NCBI GenBank assembly: GCA_002384055.1 | Contig: DGAU01000019.1 | Location: 33,973 to 48,621, forward strand | Length of the DNA stretch: 14,649 bases | Reading direction: 5' to 3' | From: Flavobacteriaceae bacterium UBA4022 | GTDB lineage: Bacteria > Bacteroidota > Bacteroidia > Flavobacteriales > Flavobacteriaceae | The notes under the pieces: model-generated | The model's input: only the letters and a program-made list of their open reading frames with translations | What the model was told of the DNA's origin: nothing | The model's database searches: none | In this document: positions 7,797 through 14,649 of the stretch, piece by piece | Layout of the letters: each line of letters opens with the position of its first letter | Numbering within the stretch: position 1 is the stretch's first letter | Translations under genes and position numbers: made by a program

Positions 7797-10700
7797 TTAT
7801 GCTTCTTTTGTGTTTCTCACTTTGGTCTGGTAAAAGACATTTGGTTTGGTGCCCACCGCTTCCAATAAGTGATACATTCTATCATCTGCCTTTTGCTGGA
7901 ACACTTCACTTTGGTCATCGTTGATGTCCCCAAATTGTATCGCTCCTGTTTCACAGGCGGCAGAACAGGCTGTTTTAAATTCTCCGTCTTTAATGACACG
8001 TCCCTCTCGTTTGGCATCCAAAATGGTCTTTTGCGTCATCTGGATACACATAGAACATTTTTCCATAACACCTCGCGAACGTACTACTACATCAGGATTC
8101 AGGACCATGCGACCCAAGTCATTATTCATGTGATAGTCGAACTCATCGTTCTCTGCATAGAGGAACCAGTTAAATCGACGTACTTTATAGGGACAGTTGT
8201 TGGCACAATAACGTGTTCCAACACAGCGGTTATAAGCCATGTGGTTTTGCCCTTGGCGACTATGTGAAGTTGCCGCAACAGGACAAACCGTTTCACAAGG
8301 TGCATGGTTGCAATGTTGACACATGACCGGTTGGAAAGCCACTTGAGGATTCGCCGCTGGATTTTCCATTTCGGCAAATTCAGATAGTGAGCTGCTCAAC
8401 CCTGAAATATTGTCTTTTTTGTCGGTATCGCCTGCAAATGAATCTTCACTTGAGTAATAGCGATCAATACGCAACCAATGCATATCGCGACTGCGGCGCA
8501 TTTCGCTCTTCCCAACAACAGGAACATTGTTTTCTGCATGACAAGCCACAACACAGGCACCGCAACCGGTACAAGCGTTAAGGTCTATCGACAGATTAAA
8601 ATGATGTCCTATAGAGCGGTCGAAAGAATCCCATAAATCGGCCTCTGGAGAGGTTACCGGTATTTCCTTGTGGTCTTTGGAGACCATGGGTACCCCATTC
8701 CAATCAGACTTGTCTTTAGTGTTGAATATTTCGAGGGTGGTTTCGCGAATGATATCACGTCCCATCATCGTGTTGTGCAATTGAACACAAGCAAATTCGT
8801 GCGTTCCTTCAGTTTTTTGAACCTGAACCGATTGAACTGATGCAAAATCTTGATAAAGCGCATAAGCATTTACACCGGTTTGCATTTCGGCTTGGATTGC
8901 TGCCTTTTGACCATAACCAAGGGCTAGTCCAACAGTACCTTTAGCTTGTCCCGGTTGAATCAAGACTGGTACTTTTTCTAACACCGTTGCTCCTACTTGA
9001 ATTCGGGCATAGTTTCCGTTGAGTGCACCATTGGCGACATTGACATTAGTCAAACCTAAGGCCTTGGCATCTGCAGCTGAAACCGTTAAGTAGTTATCCC
9101 AAGATGTTCTGGTGATCGGGTCTGGTAATTCTTGTAACCAAGGGTTGTTGGCCTGACGCCCATCTCCCAGTCCAGTTTTTGTGTATAAACACAAAGCCAT
9201 ACCATCACCCACATCAAAGGTGCGTGTCTCGGTCGATATTTTGGGCAATTCCGTTCCTGTAGAGGTGAAATCACTTTGGTAAATTCCATCATGAAGCGCT
9301 GTTGCCCAGGAACCTCCATTAAGGATGTTTTCTTTCCAAAACGACTGAATATAATCATGATAAGTCGCTTCTTGACCCGTCCAGGCCATCAAACAATCCT
9401 GGAACTGACGGGTATTGAATAAAGGACGGATGGTAGGTTGCGCCAAGGCAAAAGAACCTTTTTTGACTTGTACATCACCCCAAGATTCCAGGTAATGTGG
9501 TGTCGCCGCTACCAGCTTTGCCCATGTCGCTGTTTCGTCGTCTTTCATAGCAAAGGCCAATGAGAAATCAAGGACTTTGTAAGCTGCTTCAAATTTATTG
9601 TTTGGGAAGGCATAAACAGGATTCACACCTACGGTAATTAAACCTTTAATGCTTCCGTCAATGACTCCCGAAATAACTTCATTAACCTCAGTTGAAGAGG
9701 CCGAATACTTCATGACCGGATGGTCAGCATTCATCATTTTAGAGGCCACAGATCGGTTGTAATTTAGCGCCATTTTTTGGGCAGCTAAACTCGGAAGACC
9801 CGTAATCAAAATACCCTCTGCGCCTGCTTTCTCCAATTGCGCTTTTGCTTGTTGCGCTGCCAGTGTCAATTCTTCTGATAAAGTTGCCGAAGAAGATGCT
9901 CCGGTAATGATTTCAAGAACACCCAGCTGCTGTGCCGGAGTAAGGGGCACACGTTTGTCCGCATTGGCTCCTGATAAAGACATATTAGATTCGAACTGAA
10001 TATGACGCGACATCTTGCCATTCTTAGGAATGCGACTCTTGGCGTAGGTTCCTTCGAAACCACCACCTTGCCAATCGCCGAGGAAATCTGCCCCAACAGA
10101 GACGATAACCGCTGCGTGGGTAAAGTCATAATCCGGTAAGGCCCGAACACCATATACTTCTTGGAATGCATCTAAGGCATCACTTGCCGATACCATGTCA
10201 TAAGCGACATGACGTACCTGGCTATATTTTTTCTTGAAAGCCTGAATAAGGGCTTGTGTGGTTGGACTCGCGAAGGTCTGTGTCAGCAAGACCACTTCTT
10301 GATCCCCTAGAGCAGATAAGCCTTGCGCCACCGCTTGATCTAATTCCTGCCAAGTGCTTTCGGCACCATAGACTCGGGGTCCGGTTAGTCTGTTTTTGTC
10401 ATACATGGATAAAACCGATGCATGAACACGCGCATTAACACCCCCATGATGGGCCAAATCATTACGCTCAATTTTTATGGGGCGCCCTTCTCGCGTTTTG
10501 ACCAATACGTGTGCAAAATCATAACCATCGGCCATGGTCGTGGCATAATAATTAGCGACTCCAGGGACGATTTGATCTGGAGCAACCACGTAAGGTATCG
10601 ATTTGATTACCGGTCCTTCACAGGCTGCTAAAGATGCTGCTGCCGTTGAAAAACCAACGTATTTCAAAAAGTCACGGCGTGTGGTTGAAGATCCCTCAAG

Positions 10701-10832
10701 GACATTTTTGTTACCCAAAAAGTCTTCGGTTGGAATCGGCTCAGCAAATTCATTTTGCTTGAGTGCCTCAACAACCGCACTGTTTGGATTTAACTCCTCG
10801 ACACTTTTCCAATATTTCTTATTTGAAGCCAT
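7797..10832 (-). CDS. actB: Alternative Complex III subunit ActB (Tat-targeted molybdopterin-like / four-cluster Fe-S fusion protein)
   Basis: ActB (1011 aa) is the large periplasmic redox subunit of Alternative Complex III and conducts electrons from the quinol site to the c-haems. The N-terminus carries a Tat motif STTRRDFLK with R52/R53, a hydrophobic stretch, and LAAC with C71, which looks like a lipobox. Residues ~90-680 resemble a molybdopterin-oxidoreductase fold; in this family that domain is known to have lost its cofactor. Residues ~740-985 form a PsrB/NrfC-type ferredoxin domain with 15 ligand cysteines: 754, 757, 760, 764; 838, 841, 846, 850; 870, 876, 880; 926, 929, 956, 960. In the third motif (CVGTRYCANNC) a Thr at 873 replaces the second cysteine, indicating one 3Fe-4S cluster beside three 4Fe-4S clusters. 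NCBI-style naming for this family is TAT-variant-translocated molybdopterin oxidoreductase. It lies 34 bp downstream of actA. Confidence 0.95.
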   Translation of the reverse strand: MASNKKYWKSVEELNPNSAVVEALKQNEFAEPIPTEDFLGNKNVLEGSSTTRRDFLKYVGFSTAAASLAACEGPVIKSIPYVVAPDQIVPGVANYYATTMADGYDFAHVLVKTREGRPIKIERNDLAHHGGVNARVHASVLSMYDKNRLTGPRVYGAESTWQELDQAVAQGLSALGDQEVVLLTQTFASPTTQALIQAFKKKYSQVRHVAYDMVSASDALDAFQEVYGVRALPDYDFTHAAVIVSVGADFLGDWQGGGFEGTYAKSRIPKNGKMSRHIQFESNMSLSGANADKRVPLTPAQQLGVLEIITGASSSATLSEELTLAAQQAKAQLEKAGAEGILITGLPSLAAQKMALNYNRSVASKMMNADHPVMKYSASSTEVNEVISGVIDGSIKGLITVGVNPVYAFPNNKFEAAYKVLDFSLAFAMKDDETATWAKLVAATPHYLESWGDVQVKKGSFALAQPTIRPLFNTRQFQDCLMAWTGQEATYHDYIQSFWKENILNGGSWATALHDGIYQSDFTSTGTELPKISTETRTFDVGDGMALCLYTKTGLGDGRQANNPWLQELPDPITRTSWDNYLTVSAADAKALGLTNVNVANGALNGNYARIQVGATVLEKVPVLIQPGQAKGTVGLALGYGQKAAIQAEMQTGVNAYALYQDFASVQSVQVQKTEGTHEFACVQLHNTMMGRDIIRETTLEIFNTKDKSDWNGVPMVSKDHKEIPVTSPEADLWDSFDRSIGHHFNLSIDLNACTGCGACVVACHAENNVPVVGKSEMRRSRDMHWLRIDRYYSSEDSFAGDTDKKDNISGLSSSLSEFAEMENPAANPQVAFQPVMCQHCNHAPCETVCPVAATSHSRQGQNHMAYNRCVGTRYCANNCPYKVRRFNWFLYAENDEFDYHMNNDLGRMVLNPDVVVRSRGVMEKCSMCIQMTQKTILDAKREGRVIKDGEFKTACSAACETGAIQFGDINDDQSEVFQQKADDRMYHLLEAVGTKPNVFYQTKVRNTKEA

Positions 10833-10866
10833 ATGATGCTATCTGAAAATTGTAAACTTTATTATA

Positions 10867-12171
10867 TTAATAGTGACATTTGCCACATTCAAGACCACCC
10901 ATTTGTGCTGCCGTCAAATTTTCGACACCATATTTTTTGGATAATTCTTCATGAATTTTTTCGTAATAGGCATTCTCTTTCACCTGAATATTTGTTTCAC
11001 GGTGACAATTAATACACCATCCCATAGTCAACGGAGCATACTGGTACATAATTTCCATTTCTTCTACCGGGCCATGACATGTTTGACATGCAACACCGGC
11101 TACCGTGACGTGCTGTGAGTGATTGAAATAAGCAAAGTCCGGAAGGTTGTGGATACGGATCCACTTGACGGGCTGCGTTTCACCTGTATAGGATTGCGCA
11201 TCTTCATCCCAGCCAACTGCGGCATATAATTTCTGAATCTCTGCATTGTAATCCACTTCATATTCATTCTTCCCTTCGGCAAGCGTCGTTTCGGCAACTT
11301 CACCAATACTTTTGTGACAGTTCATACAAACGTTGAGCGAAGGAATACCGGAATGCTTACTCTTACGTGCCGAACTGTGGCAATAATTACAATCGATTTG
11401 GTTATCACCAGCGTGAATGCGGTGAGAATAATGTATCGGCTGAACAGGCGTATACCCCTGGTCAACACCGACTTGCATGAGGTAACCGTAGGCAAAATAG
11501 GCTGAAGACAATAACATAAAAATCGAGGCCACCAAGACCAAGAATTGATTGTCTACAAAAGCTTGCCAAATGGGCTTGCGTTCTTGCGCTTCGGCATAGG
11601 CCACGCCATTGGCCTCTGCGATACGCTTGAGTGTTTTCTGAACCAATACCAACATCACGACCAAAAGAACAAACACCATAACCAAAGCGCCCAAGATTAA
11701 ATCATTGGAAAATCCGCCTGAATTTGCGTTGCTCGAAGCCGTTGTTACCACTGCGGTAGTCGCTACTTTTTTCGCCGTATAGGTGTAGGCGATGATATTA
11801 TCAATATCGATATTGCTCAACTGCGGGAAAGAGGTCATCACCGATCCGTTGTATTCTTTGAATATTGCGTTGGCTTGTGCATCTCCAGATTTAACCAGTT
11901 CTTGGCTATTCTTGATCCATGAATAAAGCCATTTTTTTTCGTACTTATCACCTACCTGAAACAAAGCTGGCCCGGTCGCTTTCTTGAAAAGTTTGTGACA
12001 TGCTGCACAATTGGCTTTAAAGAGCGCCTCTCCTGCTGCAGTATCAACAGCCTGAGTTGGCAAGACAGTCGTGGCAGCGACAACTGGATTTGCAAGGGTT
12101 AAGGCAAACACAATCGTCAATATAAAAAGTGACAATTTATTGAGTAGATTTCGGTAAGGGACCTGTTCCAT
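10867..12171 (-). CDS. actA: Alternative Complex III subunit ActA (hexahaem cytochrome c: monoheme domain fused to pentaheme domain)
   Basis: ActA passes electrons out of Alternative Complex III towards the terminal oxidase. From the ATG at 12171 the protein has 434 aa. It has a cleavable-looking signal peptide (MEQVPYRNLLNK, hydrophobic core, then NPVVA-A). A small cytochrome c domain follows, with CAACH at 55-59 and M112 as candidate axial ligand. Next come two hydrophobic segments (about 157-177 and 208-230), then a multihaem domain with CNYCH (261), CMNCH (282), CQTCH (362), CINCH (386) and CGKCH (429), ending three residues later. That is six CxxCH motifs, one more than the pentahaem core. 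The frame also opens upstream with an ATG at 12195 (442 aa) and a TTG at 12210 (447 aa). I prefer 12171 because it gives the best signal-peptide n-region. This is the first gene of the operon, behind a TACTTTTG promoter element. Confidence 0.93.
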   Translation of the reverse strand: MEQVPYRNLLNKLSLFILTIVFALTLANPVVAATTVLPTQAVDTAAGEALFKANCAACHKLFKKATGPALFQVGDKYEKKWLYSWIKNSQELVKSGDAQANAIFKEYNGSVMTSFPQLSNIDIDNIIAYTYTAKKVATTAVVTTASSNANSGGFSNDLILGALVMVFVLLVVMLVLVQKTLKRIAEANGVAYAEAQERKPIWQAFVDNQFLVLVASIFMLLSSAYFAYGYLMQVGVDQGYTPVQPIHYSHRIHAGDNQIDCNYCHSSARKSKHSGIPSLNVCMNCHKSIGEVAETTLAEGKNEYEVDYNAEIQKLYAAVGWDEDAQSYTGETQPVKWIRIHNLPDFAYFNHSQHVTVAGVACQTCHGPVEEMEIMYQYAPLTMGWCINCHRETNIQVKENAYYEKIHEELSKKYGVENLTAAQMGGLECGKCHY

Positions 12172-12265
12172 ACGATCGATTAAATTATTGTCCATATAAT
12201 TGACATGCAATAGATTGGCAAAAACTTCATTTTAGCCCGCTATTATACGCCTAAAAATAACTGTG

Positions 12266-12301
12266 CAAAAGTACATTATTAAGTCGATTTTGGAAATTCA
12301 A
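12266..12301 (-). promoter_or_regulatory. Putative promoter of the act-cox operon
   Basis: On the minus strand TACTTTTG (12273 to 12266), followed by CAC, fits the Bacteroidetes -7 box TAnnTTTG. The nearest TTG that could serve as a -33 box is at 12301 to 12299, with a 25-bp spacer that is longer than usual, so the -33 assignment is weak. Transcription would start near 12260 and leave a leader of roughly 50 to 90 nt, depending on which actA start is used. It lies upstream of the first gene of the operon and no comparable box was noticed in the short gaps between the downstream genes. Confidence 0.6.
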
Positions 12302-12371
12302 TCTTTAAGGGATAACTTAATTTATAATTATTCTAAATAAAGTTTTAAGCACGATTAAAAAGATTAAACTT

Positions 12372-12379
12372 TACTTTTG
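12372..12379 (+). promoter_or_regulatory. Putative -7 promoter element of the SPOR-domain gene
   Basis: TACTTTTG on the plus strand matches the TAnnTTTG box and is identical to the -7 element proposed for the opposite-facing act operon. It lies 29 nt upstream of the ATG at 12409, giving a leader of about 20-25 nt. No clear TTG -33 box is present; the corresponding region (around 12343-12350) reads TTTTAAGC. Two copies of GATTAAA (12353-12359 and 12362-12368) sit just upstream. Confidence 0.5.
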
Positions 12380-12408
12380 TATCAGATCTTTATTTAGCAC
12401 AATTATCT

Positions 12409-12804
12409 ATGGGCTTAAAAAATTCATTTGTCATTCTTTTAGCCGTTCTTTTGAGCGGAGTCCTGGGCGCTCAAGCTCAAGAAGTGGTCGTGCGTCAAGA
12501 TGCGCGCATCGATTCGCTCATGGCACTAAAAACCATTATGCAGACCAATTTAAAGCTGACCGACACTTATACGATCCAGCTTCATTATGGCACTTTAGAA
12601 CAAGCCCAAACACACCTACAAACCTATAACGCAAAATACGACCAATGGCCAGCGGTTATCGAATACGAAACGCCAAACTATAAAGTATGGGTCGGTAATT
12701 TTTATTCACGTTTAGAAGCGGATAGGGCCTTATTGGCGATACAGCAAAATTTCAATACCGCCTTTATTCTAAAGCCCGGGAAATCACGTAAGGAACAAAA
12801 ATAA
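12409..12804 (+). CDS. Small secreted SPOR-domain protein
   Basis: This is a 131-aa exported protein. The N-terminus has a signal peptide (hydrophobic core VILLAVLLSGVLGA, likely cleavage after AQA at residue 23 or 24). The rest, about residues 50-125, looks like a SPOR domain: TYTIQLHYGTLEQAQ at the start, a central KVWVGNFYSRLEADRALLAI segment, and a basic tail KPGKSRKEQK. SPOR domains bind peptidoglycan strands lacking stem peptides, mostly at division sites; whether this protein does so is inference. There are no cysteines, so it is not a lipoprotein and should be a soluble periplasmic protein. It is transcribed divergently from the act operon and convergently with infB, with 39 bp between stop codons. 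It is the only complete plus-strand gene in the window. Confidence 0.85.
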   Translation: MGLKNSFVILLAVLLSGVLGAQAQEVVVRQDARIDSLMALKTIMQTNLKLTDTYTIQLHYGTLEQAQTHLQTYNAKYDQWPAVIEYETPNYKVWVGNFYSRLEADRALLAIQQNFNTAFILKPGKSRKEQK

Positions 12805-12843
12805 AGTGCGTTTTTTTAGCGACCGCTCTGTAACAGAATTGTG

Positions 12844-14649
12844 TTATTTAAGCTTCTTCTTAACGGCTACTTCTTGGAACCCCTCGATGATATCTCCGAC
12901 AAAAATGTCGTTGTAATTTTTTATCTGCATTCCGCAGTCATATCCTTTTGAGACTTCTTTTGCATCGTCTTTGAAACGTCTGAGCGCGTCCAAAACACCG
13001 GTATAAACCACAACACCTTCGCGGATCAGTCTGATACCGCTATTGCGCATGATTTTACCACTGACCACCATACAACCAGCTACCGTTCCAACCTTAGAAA
13101 TCTTAAAGGTTTCACGAATTTCGGCTGTTCCTGTAATTTCCTCGCGAAGCTCAGGAGAAAGCATTCCCTCCATCGCGTCTTTAAGGTCATTAATGGCATC
13201 GTATATAATGGAGTAATTACGGATGTCAATTTCTTCCTTATCAGCGAGCTGGCGTGCATTGCCCATTGGGCGCACATTAAACCCGATGATGATCGCGTCG
13301 GAAGCAGAGGCCAAAAGCACATCGCTTTCTGTAATGGCGCCAACACCTTTATGTATGATATTGACTTGAATTTCTTCTGTAGACAGCTTTAAGAACGAGT
13401 CTGTTAAGGCCTCGACAGAACCATCCACATCCCCTTTTAGGATAATGTTGAGTTCTTTGAAGTCTCCTAAGGCAATACGACGTCCAATCTCATCAAGTGT
13501 GATGTGACGTTGTGTGCGTACGGATTGCTCACGCTGTAATTGTGTTCTTTTGGTCGCGATGGTCTTGGCCTCACGTTCGTCTTCAAAGACGTTGAATTTG
13601 TCACCGGCTTGCGGCGCGCCATCCAATCCAAGGATCGACACGGGTGTTGCTGGACCTGCAGTTTTCAATACATTACCGCGCTCATCGTGCATGGCTTTGA
13701 CCTTTCCACTATTTTGGCCAGCGAGGACATAATCCCCGACTTTAAGGGTCCCACCTTGAACCAAAATTGTAGAAATATAGCCGCGGCCCTTATCCAAAAA
13801 TGCTTCCACAACCGTACCATTGGCGCTGCGGTCAGGATTTGCTTTCAACTCCAGAATTTCGGCCTCAAGCAACACTTTTTCTAGTAACTCACTGACGCCT
13901 TCACCTGTTTTGGCAGAAATATCTTGAGACTGCACTTTGCCCCCCCAATCTTCAACCAATAAATTCATGTTTGCCAATCCTTCCTTGATCTTTTCTGGAT
14001 TTGCATTGGGTCGGTCAATTTTGTTGATGGCAAAAACAATAGGCACACCAGCGGCTTGCGCATGACTGATGGCTTCTTTGGTCTGTGGCATGATATCATC
14101 ATCGGCTGCAATGACAATGATCACTAAATCCGTTATTTGCGCTCCACGAGCACGCATGGCCGTAAAGGCTTCGTGACCTGGTGTATCTAAAAAGGCTATT
14201 TTTTGACCACTTTCTAAAGTCACTCCATAAGCCCCAATGTGTTGTGTAATCCCTCCAGATTCGCCAGCAATGACATTTTCTTTTCGGATGTAATCCAACA
14301 ATGACGTTTTTCCATGATCGACATGCCCCATAACAGTAACAATCGGAGCGCGATCCTTAAGATCTTCTGGAGCATCAATATTTTCATGGAATGCTTCCTC
14401 AACAGCGGCATTGACGAATTCTACATCATAGCCAAATTCCTCGGCTACAATAGAAAGGGTTTCCGCATCCAAGCGCTGATTCATGGTCACCATCAGACCC
14501 AAGGACATACAGGCCGAAATGACCTGAGTAACCTGAGTATTCATCATGGTTGCCACTTCACTTACCGTCACAAATTCTGTAAGCTTGAGCAGCTTGCTGT
14601 CGGCTTCAATTTGTGCCATTTCCTCCTCCGTCTTCTGGCGGTGGCTGTC
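12844..14649 (-). CDS. infB: Translation initiation factor IF-2 (5' end outside window)
   Basis: IF-2 is the GTPase that brings initiator fMet-tRNA to the 30S subunit and promotes subunit joining. The frame is open from the right edge (DSHRQKTEEE before the internal Met at 14619) to the stop at 12844, giving 601 visible residues. Numbering from that internal Met, G-domain motifs are G1 GHVDHGKTS (98-106), G3 DTPGHE (145-150), G4 NKID (199-202) and G5 SAKTGEG. The beta-barrel and C-terminal IF-2 domains follow and end with VAVKKKLK. Residues ~10-70 are the IF2_N-like segment (KLTEFVTVSEVATMM). The Met at 14619 is not the real start: Bacteroidetes IF-2 is normally over 900 aa and the preceding codons match the family, so several hundred N-terminal residues lie beyond 14649. 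No convincing terminator was seen after the stop. Confidence 0.96.
   Translation of the reverse strand, partial: DSHRQKTEEEMAQIEADSKLLKLTEFVTVSEVATMMNTQVTQVISACMSLGLMVTMNQRLDAETLSIVAEEFGYDVEFVNAAVEEAFHENIDAPEDLKDRAPIVTVMGHVDHGKTSLLDYIRKENVIAGESGGITQHIGAYGVTLESGQKIAFLDTPGHEAFTAMRARGAQITDLVIIVIAADDDIMPQTKEAISHAQAAGVPIVFAINKIDRPNANPEKIKEGLANMNLLVEDWGGKVQSQDISAKTGEGVSELLEKVLLEAEILELKANPDRSANGTVVEAFLDKGRGYISTILVQGGTLKVGDYVLAGQNSGKVKAMHDERGNVLKTAGPATPVSILGLDGAPQAGDKFNVFEDEREAKTIATKRTQLQREQSVRTQRHITLDEIGRRIALGDFKELNIILKGDVDGSVEALTDSFLKLSTEEIQVNIIHKGVGAITESDVLLASASDAIIIGFNVRPMGNARQLADKEEIDIRNYSIIYDAINDLKDAMEGMLSPELREEITGTAEIRETFKISKVGTVAGCMVVSGKIMRNSGIRLIREGVVVYTGVLDALRRFKDDAKEVSKGYDCGMQIKNYNDIFVGDIIEGFQEVAVKKKLK

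Noticed and set aside
7817..8581. Open frames on both strands inside the Fe-S region of actB (for example 7869-8267 plus and 8126-8377 minus)
   Set aside because: The actB frame carries all 15 cluster cysteines in order, so these overlapping frames are by-products of its codon use.
12172..12210. Longer actA starting at a TTG at 12210 or an ATG at 12195
   Set aside because: The added residues (MHVNYMDNNLIDR) lengthen the signal-peptide n-region without benefit, and TTG starts are uncommon. The ATG at 12171 gives a normal signal peptide. The longer forms remain possible.
14617..14619. ATG at 14619 as the start of infB
   Set aside because: The frame is open to the window edge with family-like codons (HRQKTEEE), and IF-2 needs a long N-terminal region, so this Met is internal.
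1..14649. Possible mobile element, CRISPR array, prophage or novel defence system
   Set aside because: Almost every base belongs to core respiratory, translation or repair genes in a syntenic order. No transposase, integrase, repeat array, tRNA or compositional break was seen.

Overview
This window comes from a member of the Bacteroidetes, most probably the family Flavobacteriaceae. The protein sequences are flavobacterial in character. The putative promoters have the Bacteroidetes TAnnTTTG -7 box, and classical Shine-Dalgarno sequences are mostly weak. The gene set (Alternative Complex III next to an aa3-type oxidase, between infB and ruvB) is one I know from flavobacterial genomes. The window is core chromosome: I see no mobile element, CRISPR array, tRNA, rRNA or phage gene.

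Layout. Positions 1-659 (minus) hold the first ~219 codons of ruvB, which runs off the left edge. Positions 703-735 form a strong intrinsic terminator for the operon to its right. From about 12260 down to 697 lies one tightly packed minus-strand operon. In transcription order it encodes actA (multiheme cytochrome c), actB (Fe-S / molybdopterin-like fusion), actC (NrfD-like), actD (DUF3341), actE (monoheme lipoprotein), actF (NrfD-like), cox2 (CuA subunit) and cox1 (haem-copper subunit). Gaps between genes are 1-34 bp. A 237-bp intergenic region (12172-12408) carries divergent TACTTTTG-type -7 elements, one for actA and one for a small plus-strand SPOR-domain gene (12409-12804). At the right edge, infB (minus) converges on the SPOR gene. 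Its 5' part lies outside the window. No stretch longer than 300 bp lacks a gene.

How the genes work together. ActC and ActF are the membrane subunits where menaquinol is expected to be oxidised. ActB carries four Fe-S clusters (15 cysteine ligands visible, three 4Fe-4S and one 3Fe-4S). ActA and ActE carry seven CxxCH c-haems in total. Electrons should pass from these to CuA in Cox2 and to the haem a / haem a3-CuB centre in Cox1, where O2 is reduced and protons are pumped. The operon therefore encodes most of a quinol:O2 respiratory supercomplex. Oxidase subunits III and IV and the assembly factors are not in the window and must be elsewhere.

I did not find an undescribed system. The points most worth a second look are details of the known complex: a tethered extra monoheme domain on ActA combined with a Cox2 that lacks its own cytochrome domain, a His/Met-rich periplasmic segment in ActF, a Glu-to-Lys change in the CuA loop, a very long Tat n-region plus lipobox in ActB, and a possibly leaderless ruvB promoter squeezed against the operon terminator.
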